Shown here one piece after another: positions 15,003 to 23,511 of a stretch of 64,000 nt of DNA. Within the stretch, counting starts at the first letter, position 1; each line of letters starts with the position of its first letter. The translations under genes and the position numbers were made by a program. The stretch is from Actinomadura rayongensis (lineage in GTDB: Bacteria > Actinomycetota > Actinomycetes > Streptosporangiales > Streptosporangiaceae): the NCBI RefSeq assembly GCF_009831215.1, contig NZ_WUTW01000002.1:186001-250000 (forward strand), in the 5' to 3' direction. The notes below the pieces were generated by a model. It had not been told where the DNA came from. It saw only the letters and a program-made list of their open reading frames with translations, and ran no database searches.

Positions 15003-17387
15003 TCAGAGGTGGCGGAGGACCTGGGTGCGGACTGGGCCGCTGAGTTCGCTGAGCAGGCGGTCCGGGTGGGAGGCGGCGCGCAGGAGCGTGGCGACGGTCG
15101 CGGGTGGGACGTAGCCGAGGATGTCGCAGGCTCGGCGGACCGGGAGGGCGTCCACCAGCAGGGCGGCCGTTTCGGGTGGGAGGGCTGTCAGGACGCCTGC
15201 TGCGGCGCGCAGGTCGGTCGCGGCGAGGATGCGGGCAGCGTCGCGGGACGGGAGGGCGGCGGTCAGGGCGGTGGCGGCCGGGGTGGTCATATAACCGAAG
15301 GCGCGCGCCGCCACCGTGGTGGAGAGGATCTGGACGATCGGTGCCGCCCGGTTCGGTGCCACGGCCATCGCGTCGAGGAGCGCGGCGGCGGTGCGGGCGC
15401 GCGCGGACGCCACGGTCTGCGCCGCCGCCTCGCGCGGCATCGCCAGCAGGATCGGGCCCGCCGCCCTGCCCAGCTCGGTGAGGACGTCCCGTATCGCCGC
15501 AGGCGCGTACCCGGCGAGCAGCTCCACCGCGCGCTCCGGAGGCAGCTCGCGCACCTGCCTGGCCAGCCCGGGCGCGGCGCGCGCCGCCGGCGCGGGCACG
15601 CCCCCGCGCGGCTCCCCATGGGGAACACGCCCGGTCAGATCGTCCCCGCGCCCCACACCGCGCCTGCGCCACCCGTCCCGGCGCTGCTCCGGGCGCCCGT
15701 CCGCGAGCGGCCCGGACGCGCCACGCCCTTCACCGCGCGGGCGTCCCTGATCGTCGCGCCCCTCCGAGCGCGCGTCCGCGTACGGGTCGGCTGCGGTGAA
15801 GTCGTCCGCGCGCGGCTCGCCGCCCGGGTCGGGTGCGGACCGCCGGTCCCGGCGCGCTCTTGAACGCGCGTCCTCTGGAGGGATGCGCGCGGTCGGGTCG
15901 TCCGGGCGCGCCTCACCACCCTGGCCCGGCTCGCGACGCCCGTCGCCGCGCCGCTCTGGGCGTTCGTCCGCGAACGGGTCGCCCGCGCTGCGGTCGCGCG
16001 GACCGCCGCCCTCTCCGGGTGCGGGGCGCCTGGCGCCGCGCTGCTCCGGACGGACGGCGCCGAACTGCTCGGGTGCGGCGCGGTCGGGTCGACGCGGCCC
16101 GCGCTCCGCGCCGGGTCCAGGACCCGCGTCACGGCGCTGTTCTGGGCGTTCGTCCGCGAACGGGTCGACCGCGCTGCGGTCGCGTGGACCGCCGCCCTCG
16201 CCGGGTGCGGGGCGCCTGGCGCGGCGTTGCTCCGGGCGGGATGCCCCGAAGGGGGTCGGCGCGTCGCGGTCGTCCGCGCGCGGCTCGGCGCTCGGGTCGG
16301 GTGCCGGGCTTTGGGGGCGGCGTGCTCTTGAGCGGGCGTCCTCTGGCGGGATGCGCGCGGTCGGGTCGTCTGAGCGGGCCTCGTCGCCCGGGTCGAGCGT
16401 GCGGCGCCTGTCGTCGTGGCGGCCCGGGCGGCCGGGCGCGAATGGGGTGGGTGAATCGCGGTTATCTGGGCGGGGGTCGCTGGGCGGGTCGGGTGCGGGG
16501 TGTTGGGGGCGGGGCGGGGGGTTGGGGGGTGGTCGGTCGCGGGCGGGTGGGGTTGGGGTGGGAGGGCGGGTGGGGGTCAGGGTTTCTTTTAGGGCGCGTT
16601 CCAGGTGTTCTGCGCGCATGCGGTGGGTCGGGTCTTTTTCCAGGAGGTGGGTTACGGCATCCGCGAGTGGGCCGGGGGTGGAGGGGTGGGGGGCCGGGGA
16701 GTTCATGATCGCCCAGATGGTGGCGGCGGCCGTGTCGTTCGAGGCTCGGAAGGGGGAGCGGCCTTCTAGGGCGAAGTAGAGGGTTACTCCCAGTGACCAC
16801 AGGTCTGAGGGTGGGCCTATCTCGTCGCCTCGGATGCGTTCCGGGGCCATGAACTCCAGGGTGCCTAGGACTGTGTTGTCGGCTGTCAGGGCTGTTGCGC
16901 CGGTTATGCGGGCTATGCCGAAGTCGACCAGGTAGGCGCGGCCCGTGTCGTCCAGGAGGATGTTGGCGGGTTTCACGTCGCGGTGCAGGACGTTCGCGGC
17001 GTGGGCTGCTCGTAGGGCTCGTAGGACGCGCAGGCCTATGCGCGCCACCGTGCGTTCGTCGGGTGGGCCGGACGCCACCAGGTCGGCCAGGGACGGGCCC
17101 GGAATGTACTGCATGACGAGCCATGGGTCGCCGCGTTCTACCAGGACGTCGTAGATCTGGACGATCGCCGGGTCGACCGCCTGGGCCAGCGCGCGGGCCT
17201 CGCGGAGGGCGCGGGCGCGGCGCGCCTCCAGGTCCTGGCCGCCGTTCAGGTGGTGGGCGAGTTCCTTGAGGGCCACGGTCCGGCCGAGCACCAGGTCCTC
17301 GGCGGACCACACGCTGCCCATGCCGCCCGTGCCGAGCGGGCGCAGCAGCCGGTACCGGCCGCCGAGCACGCGTTCGCGTTCCGCCAC
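15003..17387 (-). CDS. Ser/Thr protein kinase with long disordered linker and C-terminal MgtE_N-like domain
   Basis: This 794-residue protein starts with a PknB-type kinase domain. Visible are the Gly-rich loop GTGGMGS (19-25), the catalytic Lys in VALKEL (41), HRDVKPAN (135-142), DFG (155-157) and the APE-like MAPER. From about 290 to 600 runs a Pro/Arg/Asp/Gly-rich linker with internal duplications. The last roughly 190 residues resemble the MgtE N-terminal helical repeat superfamily (LPPERAVELLAGYAPAAI, LPSRDAARILAATD, LPPETAALLVDALP). No membrane segment is apparent, so it is probably cytosolic. The GTG start is 10 bases after the DUF4407 gene, which points to co-transcription. Its neighbours suggest a signalling role in the GTPase system. 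Confidence 0.88.
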   Translation of the reverse strand: MAERERVLGGRYRLLRPLGTGGMGSVWSAEDLVLGRTVALKELAHHLNGGQDLEARRARALREARALAQAVDPAIVQIYDVLVERGDPWLVMQYIPGPSLADLVASGPPDERTVARIGLRVLRALRAAHAANVLHRDVKPANILLDDTGRAYLVDFGIARITGATALTADNTVLGTLEFMAPERIRGDEIGPPSDLWSLGVTLYFALEGRSPFRASNDTAAATIWAIMNSPAPHPSTPGPLADAVTHLLEKDPTHRMRAEHLERALKETLTPTRPPTPTPPARDRPPPNPPPRPQHPAPDPPSDPRPDNRDSPTPFAPGRPGRHDDRRRTLDPGDEARSDDPTARIPPEDARSRARRPQSPAPDPSAEPRADDRDAPTPFGASRPEQRRARRPAPGEGGGPRDRSAVDPFADERPEQRRDAGPGPGAERGPRRPDRAAPEQFGAVRPEQRGARRPAPGEGGGPRDRSAGDPFADERPERRGDGRREPGQGGEARPDDPTARIPPEDARSRARRDRRSAPDPGGEPRADDFTAADPYADARSEGRDDQGRPRGEGRGASGPLADGRPEQRRDGWRRRGVGRGDDLTGRVPHGEPRGGVPAPAARAAPGLARQVRELPPERAVELLAGYAPAAIRDVLTELGRAAGPILLAMPREAAAQTVASARARTAAALLDAMAVAPNRAAPIVQILSTTVAARAFGYMTTPAATALTAALPSRDAARILAATDLRAAAGVLTALPPETAALLVDALPVRRACDILGYVPPATVATLLRAASHPDRLLSELSGPVRTQVLRHL
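15955..16234. repeat. Direct repeat inside the kinase linker (two about 94-bp copies)
   Basis: A block at 15955-16048 recurs at 16141-16234 with few mismatches, offset by 186 bases (62 codons, frame kept). It encodes a repeated linker motif containing GGGPRDRSA and DPFADERPE. A second pair begins at about 15856 and 16324 (offset 468 bases). The linker has grown by in-frame duplication. Confidence 0.75.
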
Positions 17388-17397
17388 GGGCAGGCGC

Positions 17398-18843
17398 TCA
17401 GTAGTCGTCGTTCTCGGGGTAGAGCTGGACGCGCCCGGACGTTTCGGGCCCGTCCCCCGCGAGAACGTCGTCGGGGTCGTCCATCTCGCGCAGCGCCGTG
17501 TCGTCCGGGGACAGGTGGTCGTCGGTCTCGGCCGGACGGTCGTAGCGCGTGGCGCCGTTCACCGGGCCCGGGTCGCCCGGCTCGGGCACGGCCGGGCCGC
17601 CGCCGCGGCCCCAGATCTCCTGGACGCTCGTCGGACGCCGTTCGGTCGGCGTCTCCGGCGCAGGTTCGGCAGGGGGTTCGGACGGCGGTCCGGCGCGTCC
17701 GCGCAGCCAGATGTCGCGGACCGTCCCGGCGGACTCGTCGCGCGGCCCGGGCACCGGATTGAGGCTGTCGCGGGCGTCGCGGTACTCGCGGCGCGCGGCG
17801 ATCGCGAGGATCCGCTCGTAGTTGCCGGGCTTCTGCATCAGCTTGACGGTCACCGGCAGGCACTCGATGAGCAGGAACAGCAGGAACAGCAGGAACCGCG
17901 CCGAATTGAGCGTGAAGTCCTTGCCGGACGCGTCGTTGAGCGCCTGGAGCCGGATGAGCAGCCCGCCGTCTGCCCTGTTCTCGGCGTCGAAGGCGCGCTG
18001 CAGGTCCGCCTGCCGCCGCTGCGCGGTGTCGACCTGCTGCTGCAGTTTCGGCAGCGCCTCGCGGGCCTGCGCGACGCGGAACCGCTTGGACGCGTCGTCG
18101 CTGGCCGAAAGCTGCCGTTTGCGCTGGTCGATCTGGTCGTTGAGGTCGGCGACGGTCGCCTGCGCGCGGTCGTAGGCGCGCTTGCTGGCCTGCGCGAGCG
18201 GCCCGTCGCCCTTGCGCGGGCAATTCGGGCCGCCGTAGAGCTGGCACTGCCATTCCTTGTAACGGGCGGACGCGTCCTGCTGCGCCTTGTCGCGTTCCGC
18301 GGTCAGCGACTTCACCCGCGGATCGGTGGCCGGGTCGAGCGCGACGTCGCCGCCCGAGTCGATCACTTTCTGCTGGGCCGCGACCTGGGCCCGCAAACTC
18401 GCGATCTGTTTTCCGAGCGCGCCGTTCTGCTGCGTGCGCAGAAAATCGTCGGCGCGGTTCTGCTTGATCTCGGTGATCTGCGCGTTGATCTCGGCGTGGA
18501 AGATCTGCAGGACGAGCGGCGTCGACACGACGAAACCGAGCAGCAGCGCCATCGCGACGCGCGGGAGCGCGAACCGCCACCGGCGGGCGCCGTCGGCGGG
18601 CATCGACGTGACGAGCCACCGGTCGAGCGTGAGGATCGCGAGGCCCCACAGGACGGCCGGAACGACGGCGAGGACGGGGTTCACGCCGACGGCCGTGGAC
18701 AGCGCGAACCACATCGAGATCGTCGCGAGCCCGCTGGTGATGAGCACCGCGCCGCCGATGCCCTCGAATTTCCCGCGTTCGGTGGGGCACTTGTCGAGGA
18801 TCTCCGGCCGAGCCCCGGAAAGGCTGATCAGCAAGCCCTTCAT
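17398..18843 (-). CDS. DUF4407 membrane protein with central coiled coil
   Basis: This 481-residue protein matches the DUF4407 family. Three or so membrane helices lie in the first 130 residues (with TLDRWLVTSM between them). Then comes a long Gln/Lys/Asp-rich coiled coil (about 135-310), a further strongly hydrophobic helix (FLLFLLFLLIECLPVTVKLM) and an acidic, Pro-rich cytoplasmic tail. DUF4407 proteins are thought to be membrane scaffolds of unknown function. The ATG at 18843 follows GAGGGG. The kinase-MgtE_N gene follows 10 bases downstream, and the GTPase operon diverges upstream. The acidic tail could be a kinase target; that is inference. Confidence 0.88.
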   Translation of the reverse strand: MKGLLISLSGARPEILDKCPTERGKFEGIGGAVLITSGLATISMWFALSTAVGVNPVLAVVPAVLWGLAILTLDRWLVTSMPADGARRWRFALPRVAMALLLGFVVSTPLVLQIFHAEINAQITEIKQNRADDFLRTQQNGALGKQIASLRAQVAAQQKVIDSGGDVALDPATDPRVKSLTAERDKAQQDASARYKEWQCQLYGGPNCPRKGDGPLAQASKRAYDRAQATVADLNDQIDQRKRQLSASDDASKRFRVAQAREALPKLQQQVDTAQRRQADLQRAFDAENRADGGLLIRLQALNDASGKDFTLNSARFLLFLLFLLIECLPVTVKLMQKPGNYERILAIAARREYRDARDSLNPVPGPRDESAGTVRDIWLRGRAGPPSEPPAEPAPETPTERRPTSVQEIWGRGGGPAVPEPGDPGPVNGATRYDRPAETDDHLSPDDTALREMDDPDDVLAGDGPETSGRVQLYPENDDY

Positions 18844-19070
18844 TCATTCCCCCTCGAAGCCGGTTCGGGGCCAGGGCGGCGCATGGATCTCCAGCCTAGT
18901 CGGCGGGGGCCCGACGGCCACCCGATCGGTTGCCGACCGATCGGGAAGATGGCCATGTCCGGCCATTCACTGCCCTTGCCCCGGAAGCCGCGGAGGATAA
19001 TCGCGAGGGAGGAGCCGGCCGGGTTTCGCGTCGCATCGGAATGATCCACAGCCGGGGAGGTCGGCCGTCG

Positions 19071-20465
19071 TTGAGTGAACCCGACGAGGTCCGCAAGGCC
19101 GCCGCCGGGGCCGTGGCGGACCTGACCGAGCGGAACGCGCTGCTCGTCGCGGACCTCGCCGCGGAGGGGCTCGTCCTGTGGGACCTGCGCCGGGACGCGG
19201 CGGGCACGCCGCGCGGCCGGTCGCGGCCGGTCCTGCCGTGGGACGAGCTGCTGAACGGCCCGGTGCCCCCGGCGCGGGCGCTGGAACGCGCCGTCCAGAC
19301 CGACGGCCCGGCGCGGCTGCTGCTCGTCAACACCTTCCCCGACGGCCCGCACAACGCCTCCGCGCTCGACGCGCTGCGCCGCGCCCGTCCAGACGCGACC
19401 GCCCTGACCTGCGATCTGCGGCTCGGCGACCTGCTCGCCGAGGTCATCGCCGACACGCCGCTGAACCGCTGGTACGACCTCGTCACGCTCCAGCGCAACG
19501 ACGACGGACGGCTGGAGCTGGCGTGCCGGCTGCTGTTCCCGACGGGCGCGCGGCGCGGGGAGAAGGCGCCGGTCGCGGTGGAGTGCGAGGCGGCCGACGA
19601 GCGCGGGACGGTGTTCGCCGTGGTGGCGTCCGCGCAGGAGCGTCGGTACACGCTCGTCACGCGGCGGACGATGCGCGTCCCACCGGGCCGGTACACGGTG
19701 ACGGCCGAACTGGGCGGCCCGGGACGGGTGCGGTTCCGCGGCCTGCCCGCCGAGCCCGTCCCCGACGACCGGACGTGGGCCGAGCTGATCGGCGCGATCC
19801 CGGCGCGGCTGCCGCCGCCGGTGACCGCCGCGCACCTGGTCTGCGCGATCGAGGTGTCGGGCCCGCCGGAGCGGGTCGCCGAGCGGCTGGCGCGCGCCGA
19901 CCAGACCATCGCGCACGCGGCGGCCGAGCTGCGCGACCGGCTGCGCGTGTCGCTGCTGGCGTACGGGCCGCACGCGTTCGAGCGCCGCGCGGTGGACGCC
20001 CCGGTGGAGATCCGGCTGTGGGCGGGCACGGCGGACGAGGCGCTGGACGAGCTGGAGAACCTGGCGGGCACGACCCACCCCGGCTATCCCCACGCGGCGG
20101 CGCTGGAGTGCGTGCTCGCCGAGGTCGCGGCACGGCTCGACCCGCCCGAGCCGGGCGCGCGGACGGCGGTGCTGGCCGTCGGCGGACGCCCCGCGTTCCC
20201 GCCGCGCGTCCACCCGTCGGAGATCCTGCCGTGCCCCGTCCGCCACGACTGGGCGGCGGCGGTGGACGTGCTGGCGGACCGGCCGGGGACGGCGCTCGGC
20301 GCGATCCACGACCGTCCCGAGTACGCCTCGGACGTGTGGCTGCGCCTGTCGGACGGAGCCCCGGCCGACCTGGCGGCGGTGGACGTGCAGCGGCTCGGCG
20401 CGTCCCTCGGCCTGGCGCCCGCCGCCGCGCAGCGCCTGCCGTTCCCGCTGGCCGGGAGCCCGTGA
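19071..20465 (+). CDS. vWA-like protein of the GTPase operon, paralog of the C-terminal half of the 35.8-39.0 kb vWA protein
   Basis: This 464-residue protein is clearly homologous to the C-terminal about 470 residues of the large vWA protein at 35843-38983. Shared blocks include a PPGRYTVTAEL / PPGRHTVTAML strand pair, VPDDRTWAEL / VPDDRSWREL, AHLVCAIEVSG / AHLVCAVEVSG, and SEILPCP. The AHLVCAIEVSG...LRVSLLAYG region looks like a von Willebrand A fold whose DxSxS metal motif has become ExSxP, so metal binding is doubtful. The start chosen is TTG 19071, ten bases after GGGAGGT; an ATG at 19041 lacks a site. The stop overlaps the downstream in-frame ATG at 20465. It is the first gene of the GTPase-GAP1 operon. 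Confidence 0.75.
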   Translation: MSEPDEVRKAAAGAVADLTERNALLVADLAAEGLVLWDLRRDAAGTPRGRSRPVLPWDELLNGPVPPARALERAVQTDGPARLLLVNTFPDGPHNASALDALRRARPDATALTCDLRLGDLLAEVIADTPLNRWYDLVTLQRNDDGRLELACRLLFPTGARRGEKAPVAVECEAADERGTVFAVVASAQERRYTLVTRRTMRVPPGRYTVTAELGGPGRVRFRGLPAEPVPDDRTWAELIGAIPARLPPPVTAAHLVCAIEVSGPPERVAERLARADQTIAHAAAELRDRLRVSLLAYGPHAFERRAVDAPVEIRLWAGTADEALDELENLAGTTHPGYPHAAALECVLAEVAARLDPPEPGARTAVLAVGGRPAFPPRVHPSEILPCPVRHDWAAAVDVLADRPGTALGAIHDRPEYASDVWLRLSDGAPADLAAVDVQRLGASLGLAPAAAQRLPFPLAGSP

Positions 20466-20500
20466 TGCAGCCGACCGGACGAGTGAAGGAGAACCCGGGC

Positions 20501-21481
20501 ATGGAACCAGAACGGGGCGCGCCGCCGGCCGAGCACAACATCGCGATGTGGGGGCCGCCGGGCAGCGGGAAGACGACGTTCCTCGCCGCGCTCACCATCG
20601 CGATGAACCGGCGGCAGGACGGCTGGAAGGTCGTCGGCGCGAACGGCCCGTCCACGGACGCGCTGATCAAGTTGACGGCGTCCCTCGCGACGCAGCGCCG
20701 GTTCCCCGCCGCGACGCGCGGCACCGAGCGGTACCGGTGGTACCTGATCGGGGCGGCGCGGGAGCGCCGACGATCGTTGCTGCGGCGGCGCGCGCCGGAG
20801 GACGTGCGGATCGGCCTGGACCTGCTCGACCCGTCCGGGGAGCTGTTCAACCAGGAGCACTCGGGCTACGCGGGCGCGCACGGCGAGCTGATCGACAACC
20901 TGGTGAACAGCCGCGGGATCGTGTTCCTGTTCGACCCCGTCCGGGAGTTCGAGGACGGCGACGCGTTCGACTACCTGCACGGCGTCCTGTCGCAGCTCGC
21001 GCACCGGATGCTGGACTCGCCGGAGTTCGCGGGCGGCCGGCTGCCGCACTACCTGGCGGTGTGCGTGACGAAGTTCGACGAGATCCGCGTGCTGGAGACG
21101 GCGGAGAAGCTGCGGCTCGTCACCTCCGACGTGGCGGATCCGCTGGGGTTCCCGAAGGTGGAGCCGGAGGACGCGCAGGAGTTGTTCCGGACCCTGTGCG
21201 AGGTGTCGGCGACGGGGAACGCGGAGATGGTCCACAACACGCTCGCGCAGTACTTCCGCCCGGAGCGGGTGCGGTACTTCGTCACGTCCGCGATCGGGTT
21301 CTACGTCGATCCGCTGATCGGCGCCTACGACCGGGACGACTACCAGAACCTGCTGCCCGAGGCCGAGTCGTCGCGGGCGGTGCGGATCCGGGGGACGGTG
21401 CATCCGATCAACGTGGTCGAGCCGCTGCTGTGGCTCGGCCAGAGTCTCGCCGCCGACCGGCGCGGACGGAGCGCCCGGTGA
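20501..21481 (+). CDS. P-loop GTPase of a GTPase-GAP1 conflict-type system
   Basis: This 326-residue GTPase shows G1/Walker A GPPGSGKTT (18-26), a G3-type DPSGE (110-114) at the end of a hydrophobic strand, and a G4-like TKFD (190-193). The G3 motif DPSGE in place of DxxG is typical of conflict-system GTPases rather than of translation factors. Start: ATG 20501 follows GAAGGAG; an in-frame ATG at 20465 overlapping the previous stop is possible and would add 12 residues. The stop overlaps the next gene by 4 bases (GTGA). It probably acts as the nucleotide switch for the two GAP1-type proteins encoded next. Confidence 0.85.
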   Translation: MEPERGAPPAEHNIAMWGPPGSGKTTFLAALTIAMNRRQDGWKVVGANGPSTDALIKLTASLATQRRFPAATRGTERYRWYLIGAARERRRSLLRRRAPEDVRIGLDLLDPSGELFNQEHSGYAGAHGELIDNLVNSRGIVFLFDPVREFEDGDAFDYLHGVLSQLAHRMLDSPEFAGGRLPHYLAVCVTKFDEIRVLETAEKLRLVTSDVADPLGFPKVEPEDAQELFRTLCEVSATGNAEMVHNTLAQYFRPERVRYFVTSAIGFYVDPLIGAYDRDDYQNLLPEAESSRAVRIRGTVHPINVVEPLLWLGQSLAADRRGRSAR

Positions 21482-23496
21482 CGCGCGACGACGCGGCGTC
21501 GGCCGCCGTGCAGTGGGCGCTGATCGGCAAGGAGCCGCACGGCTGGGGCTATGAGGTCCTGGAGTGCAGCGACGGCCTGTTCCAGCGCGAGGACTTCGCC
21601 GAGATGAACCAGCGCTACTCCCCCGGGACGCCCGAGGAGCTGCCGCAGGTGACGGTGGCGCGCGCGGCGTCCGGGGAGAACGCGCACCTCACGCTGGCGA
21701 TCGAGGAGGAGTCCACGACGCGGGACGCGGGCGGCCGGGACGTCGTCGTGACGCGGCTGTACGCCGTCCCGTACGCGCGGCTCGCGGCGCGGGCGGTGTC
21801 GTACGAGGCGCTGTACCGGGCGTGCGCGCCGCTGGCGCTGCCGGTGCCGGGCCGGGCGACGCCGGTGATCGGGCTGCCGGCGCCGGACGTGTCGCCGTTC
21901 GTCGGCCGGATCGACGACACGGTCGTCCAGACGGCGGCGCTGCTGCTGACGGGCGCGCCGGTGCAGATCGTCGGGGCGGGCGGGCTGCCGCTGGACGAGC
22001 GGCTGCGCTTCCTCGACACGGTCGCGGCGATGCTCCCGTACGGCATCCGGACGAAGTTCTCGGCGTCCACGTGGACGAGCAGCACCGCGCAGCACCAGAT
22101 CCGGCTGTCGTTCACCCGGCATCCGCGCGACAGCGCGCACACGGTCGAGTGGGGACGTCCCGCGGCGATCCCGCAGCAGGCGGAGCTGGCCCGCGCCTAC
22201 CGGCAGCTCATCTCCCAGTATCACGACGCCGAGCTGCTGGAGCTGATGGCGGCCGAGACCGCCGAGCGCGGGTTCCGTCCGCCGGACCTGCGGGACCTGC
22301 TGGCCGTCCTGCGCCGGGGCAAGGGCCAGCTCCAGCTTCCGGCGGCGCTGCCGGCGCCGGGCACGTCCACGGCGGCGCTGCTGCTGGAGTGCGCGGACGC
22401 CCTGGACGGCACCGGCGACCTGGAGGACGCCACGGCCCGGCTCGCGCAGGCCACCAGCGGCGTCCCCGGCGACGCGGACCCGCACCACTGGGAGATCATC
22501 AGCGGCCGGCGGATGCTGGCGCCGCGCGCGGGGATCCCGGCCAAGCGGCTGCGTCCGCTGTACAAGCTGCTCGTGCCGCTGGCGTGCGGACGGCACATCC
22601 GCATCGGCCAGGTGAAGACCATCGAGGCGGTGGCGGGCGGGCTGCACCAGCCGCTGCTGGACGCGCTGTACGAGCTGCGCGCGCAGGCCGAGGCGGAGGC
22701 GCAGCTCTACCTCGGGCAGCGGATCGGCGGCGGGGTGCTGCGCAACGTCCTCAACGGCCTCGGCGACGCCGTGCTGGTGGAGGTCGCGCTGCGCACCGAG
22801 GACTGGACGACGGCCGACACCGTCCATCAGGCGCTGGTGCGGCGCGGGTCGTCCGGGCAGGGCGCGGAGCTGGCCGGGGCGCTGCGGCGCGGGGCGTTCC
22901 TCGCGCCGGTCTTCGCGCGGTTCCTCGACACGTCGCCGCCGGACCAGCGCTCGCGGCTCGCCGAGCTGCTGCGCGCCGCGTACGGAAAGGGGCCGCTCGG
23001 GCGGAGCGAGGCGGAGGAGGCGCTGAGCGGCCGTCCCGACCTGGTCACCCCGGCGCTGCTCGGCGCGGTGCTCGCGCTGTACGACGGGCCGGACGCGCGG
23101 GACGTGCTGGTGGACGGCTACCTCACGCCGCTGCTGGCGAACGCCGGGCTCGGCGAGGACACCGGCCCGCGCATCCTCGCGCGGATCGCGCCGCCGCCGC
23201 CCGCCCCGGCGCCGCCGGAACCGGCGACGATGCCGCAGTGGGTGCCCGGCACGCCTCCGCCGCCCGTCCCGCAGAAACCGCCGCCCCGGCCGCGCGGCGG
23301 GATCGTGTCGCGGGCGCGCCGGCGCCTGCCCGGCGGCGGGCCCCGTCCGGACGAGGGCGGCGCGCAGCAGAACGGCCCGCCCCCCGAACCGCGCTTCAGC
23401 GACACCGCGGGAATCCTCATTCTCTTCGGCGTGATCGTGATCGTGATCGTCGTGTACCTGGTCCTGCTCGTGCTCCCTCAGTTCGCCAGCCCGTAG
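21478..23496 (+). CDS. GAP1-type GTPase-associated protein A, C-terminally membrane anchored
   Basis: This 672-residue protein has an N-terminal block (about 10-215) shared with the next gene product. Shared elements are YSPGTPEELPQVTVA near 47-61 and, at 175-212, RLRFLDTVAAMLPYG followed by SASTWTSSTA. This matches what comparative genomics calls GTPase-associated protein 1 (GAP1) N-terminal and middle domains. A helical middle region follows, then a Pro-rich linker and one membrane helix at the extreme C-terminus (about 644-668). The GTG start overlaps the GTPase stop by 4 bases. It probably relays the GTPase state to an effector at the membrane. No catalytic motif is visible. Confidence 0.8.
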   Translation: MTRDDAASAAVQWALIGKEPHGWGYEVLECSDGLFQREDFAEMNQRYSPGTPEELPQVTVARAASGENAHLTLAIEEESTTRDAGGRDVVVTRLYAVPYARLAARAVSYEALYRACAPLALPVPGRATPVIGLPAPDVSPFVGRIDDTVVQTAALLLTGAPVQIVGAGGLPLDERLRFLDTVAAMLPYGIRTKFSASTWTSSTAQHQIRLSFTRHPRDSAHTVEWGRPAAIPQQAELARAYRQLISQYHDAELLELMAAETAERGFRPPDLRDLLAVLRRGKGQLQLPAALPAPGTSTAALLLECADALDGTGDLEDATARLAQATSGVPGDADPHHWEIISGRRMLAPRAGIPAKRLRPLYKLLVPLACGRHIRIGQVKTIEAVAGGLHQPLLDALYELRAQAEAEAQLYLGQRIGGGVLRNVLNGLGDAVLVEVALRTEDWTTADTVHQALVRRGSSGQGAELAGALRRGAFLAPVFARFLDTSPPDQRSRLAELLRAAYGKGPLGRSEAEEALSGRPDLVTPALLGAVLALYDGPDARDVLVDGYLTPLLANAGLGEDTGPRILARIAPPPPAPAPPEPATMPQWVPGTPPPPVPQKPPPRPRGGIVSRARRRLPGGGPRPDEGGAQQNGPPPEPRFSDTAGILILFGVIVIVIVVYLVLLVLPQFASP

Positions 23497-23511
23497 CCCG
23501 AAGGTGGCCGC

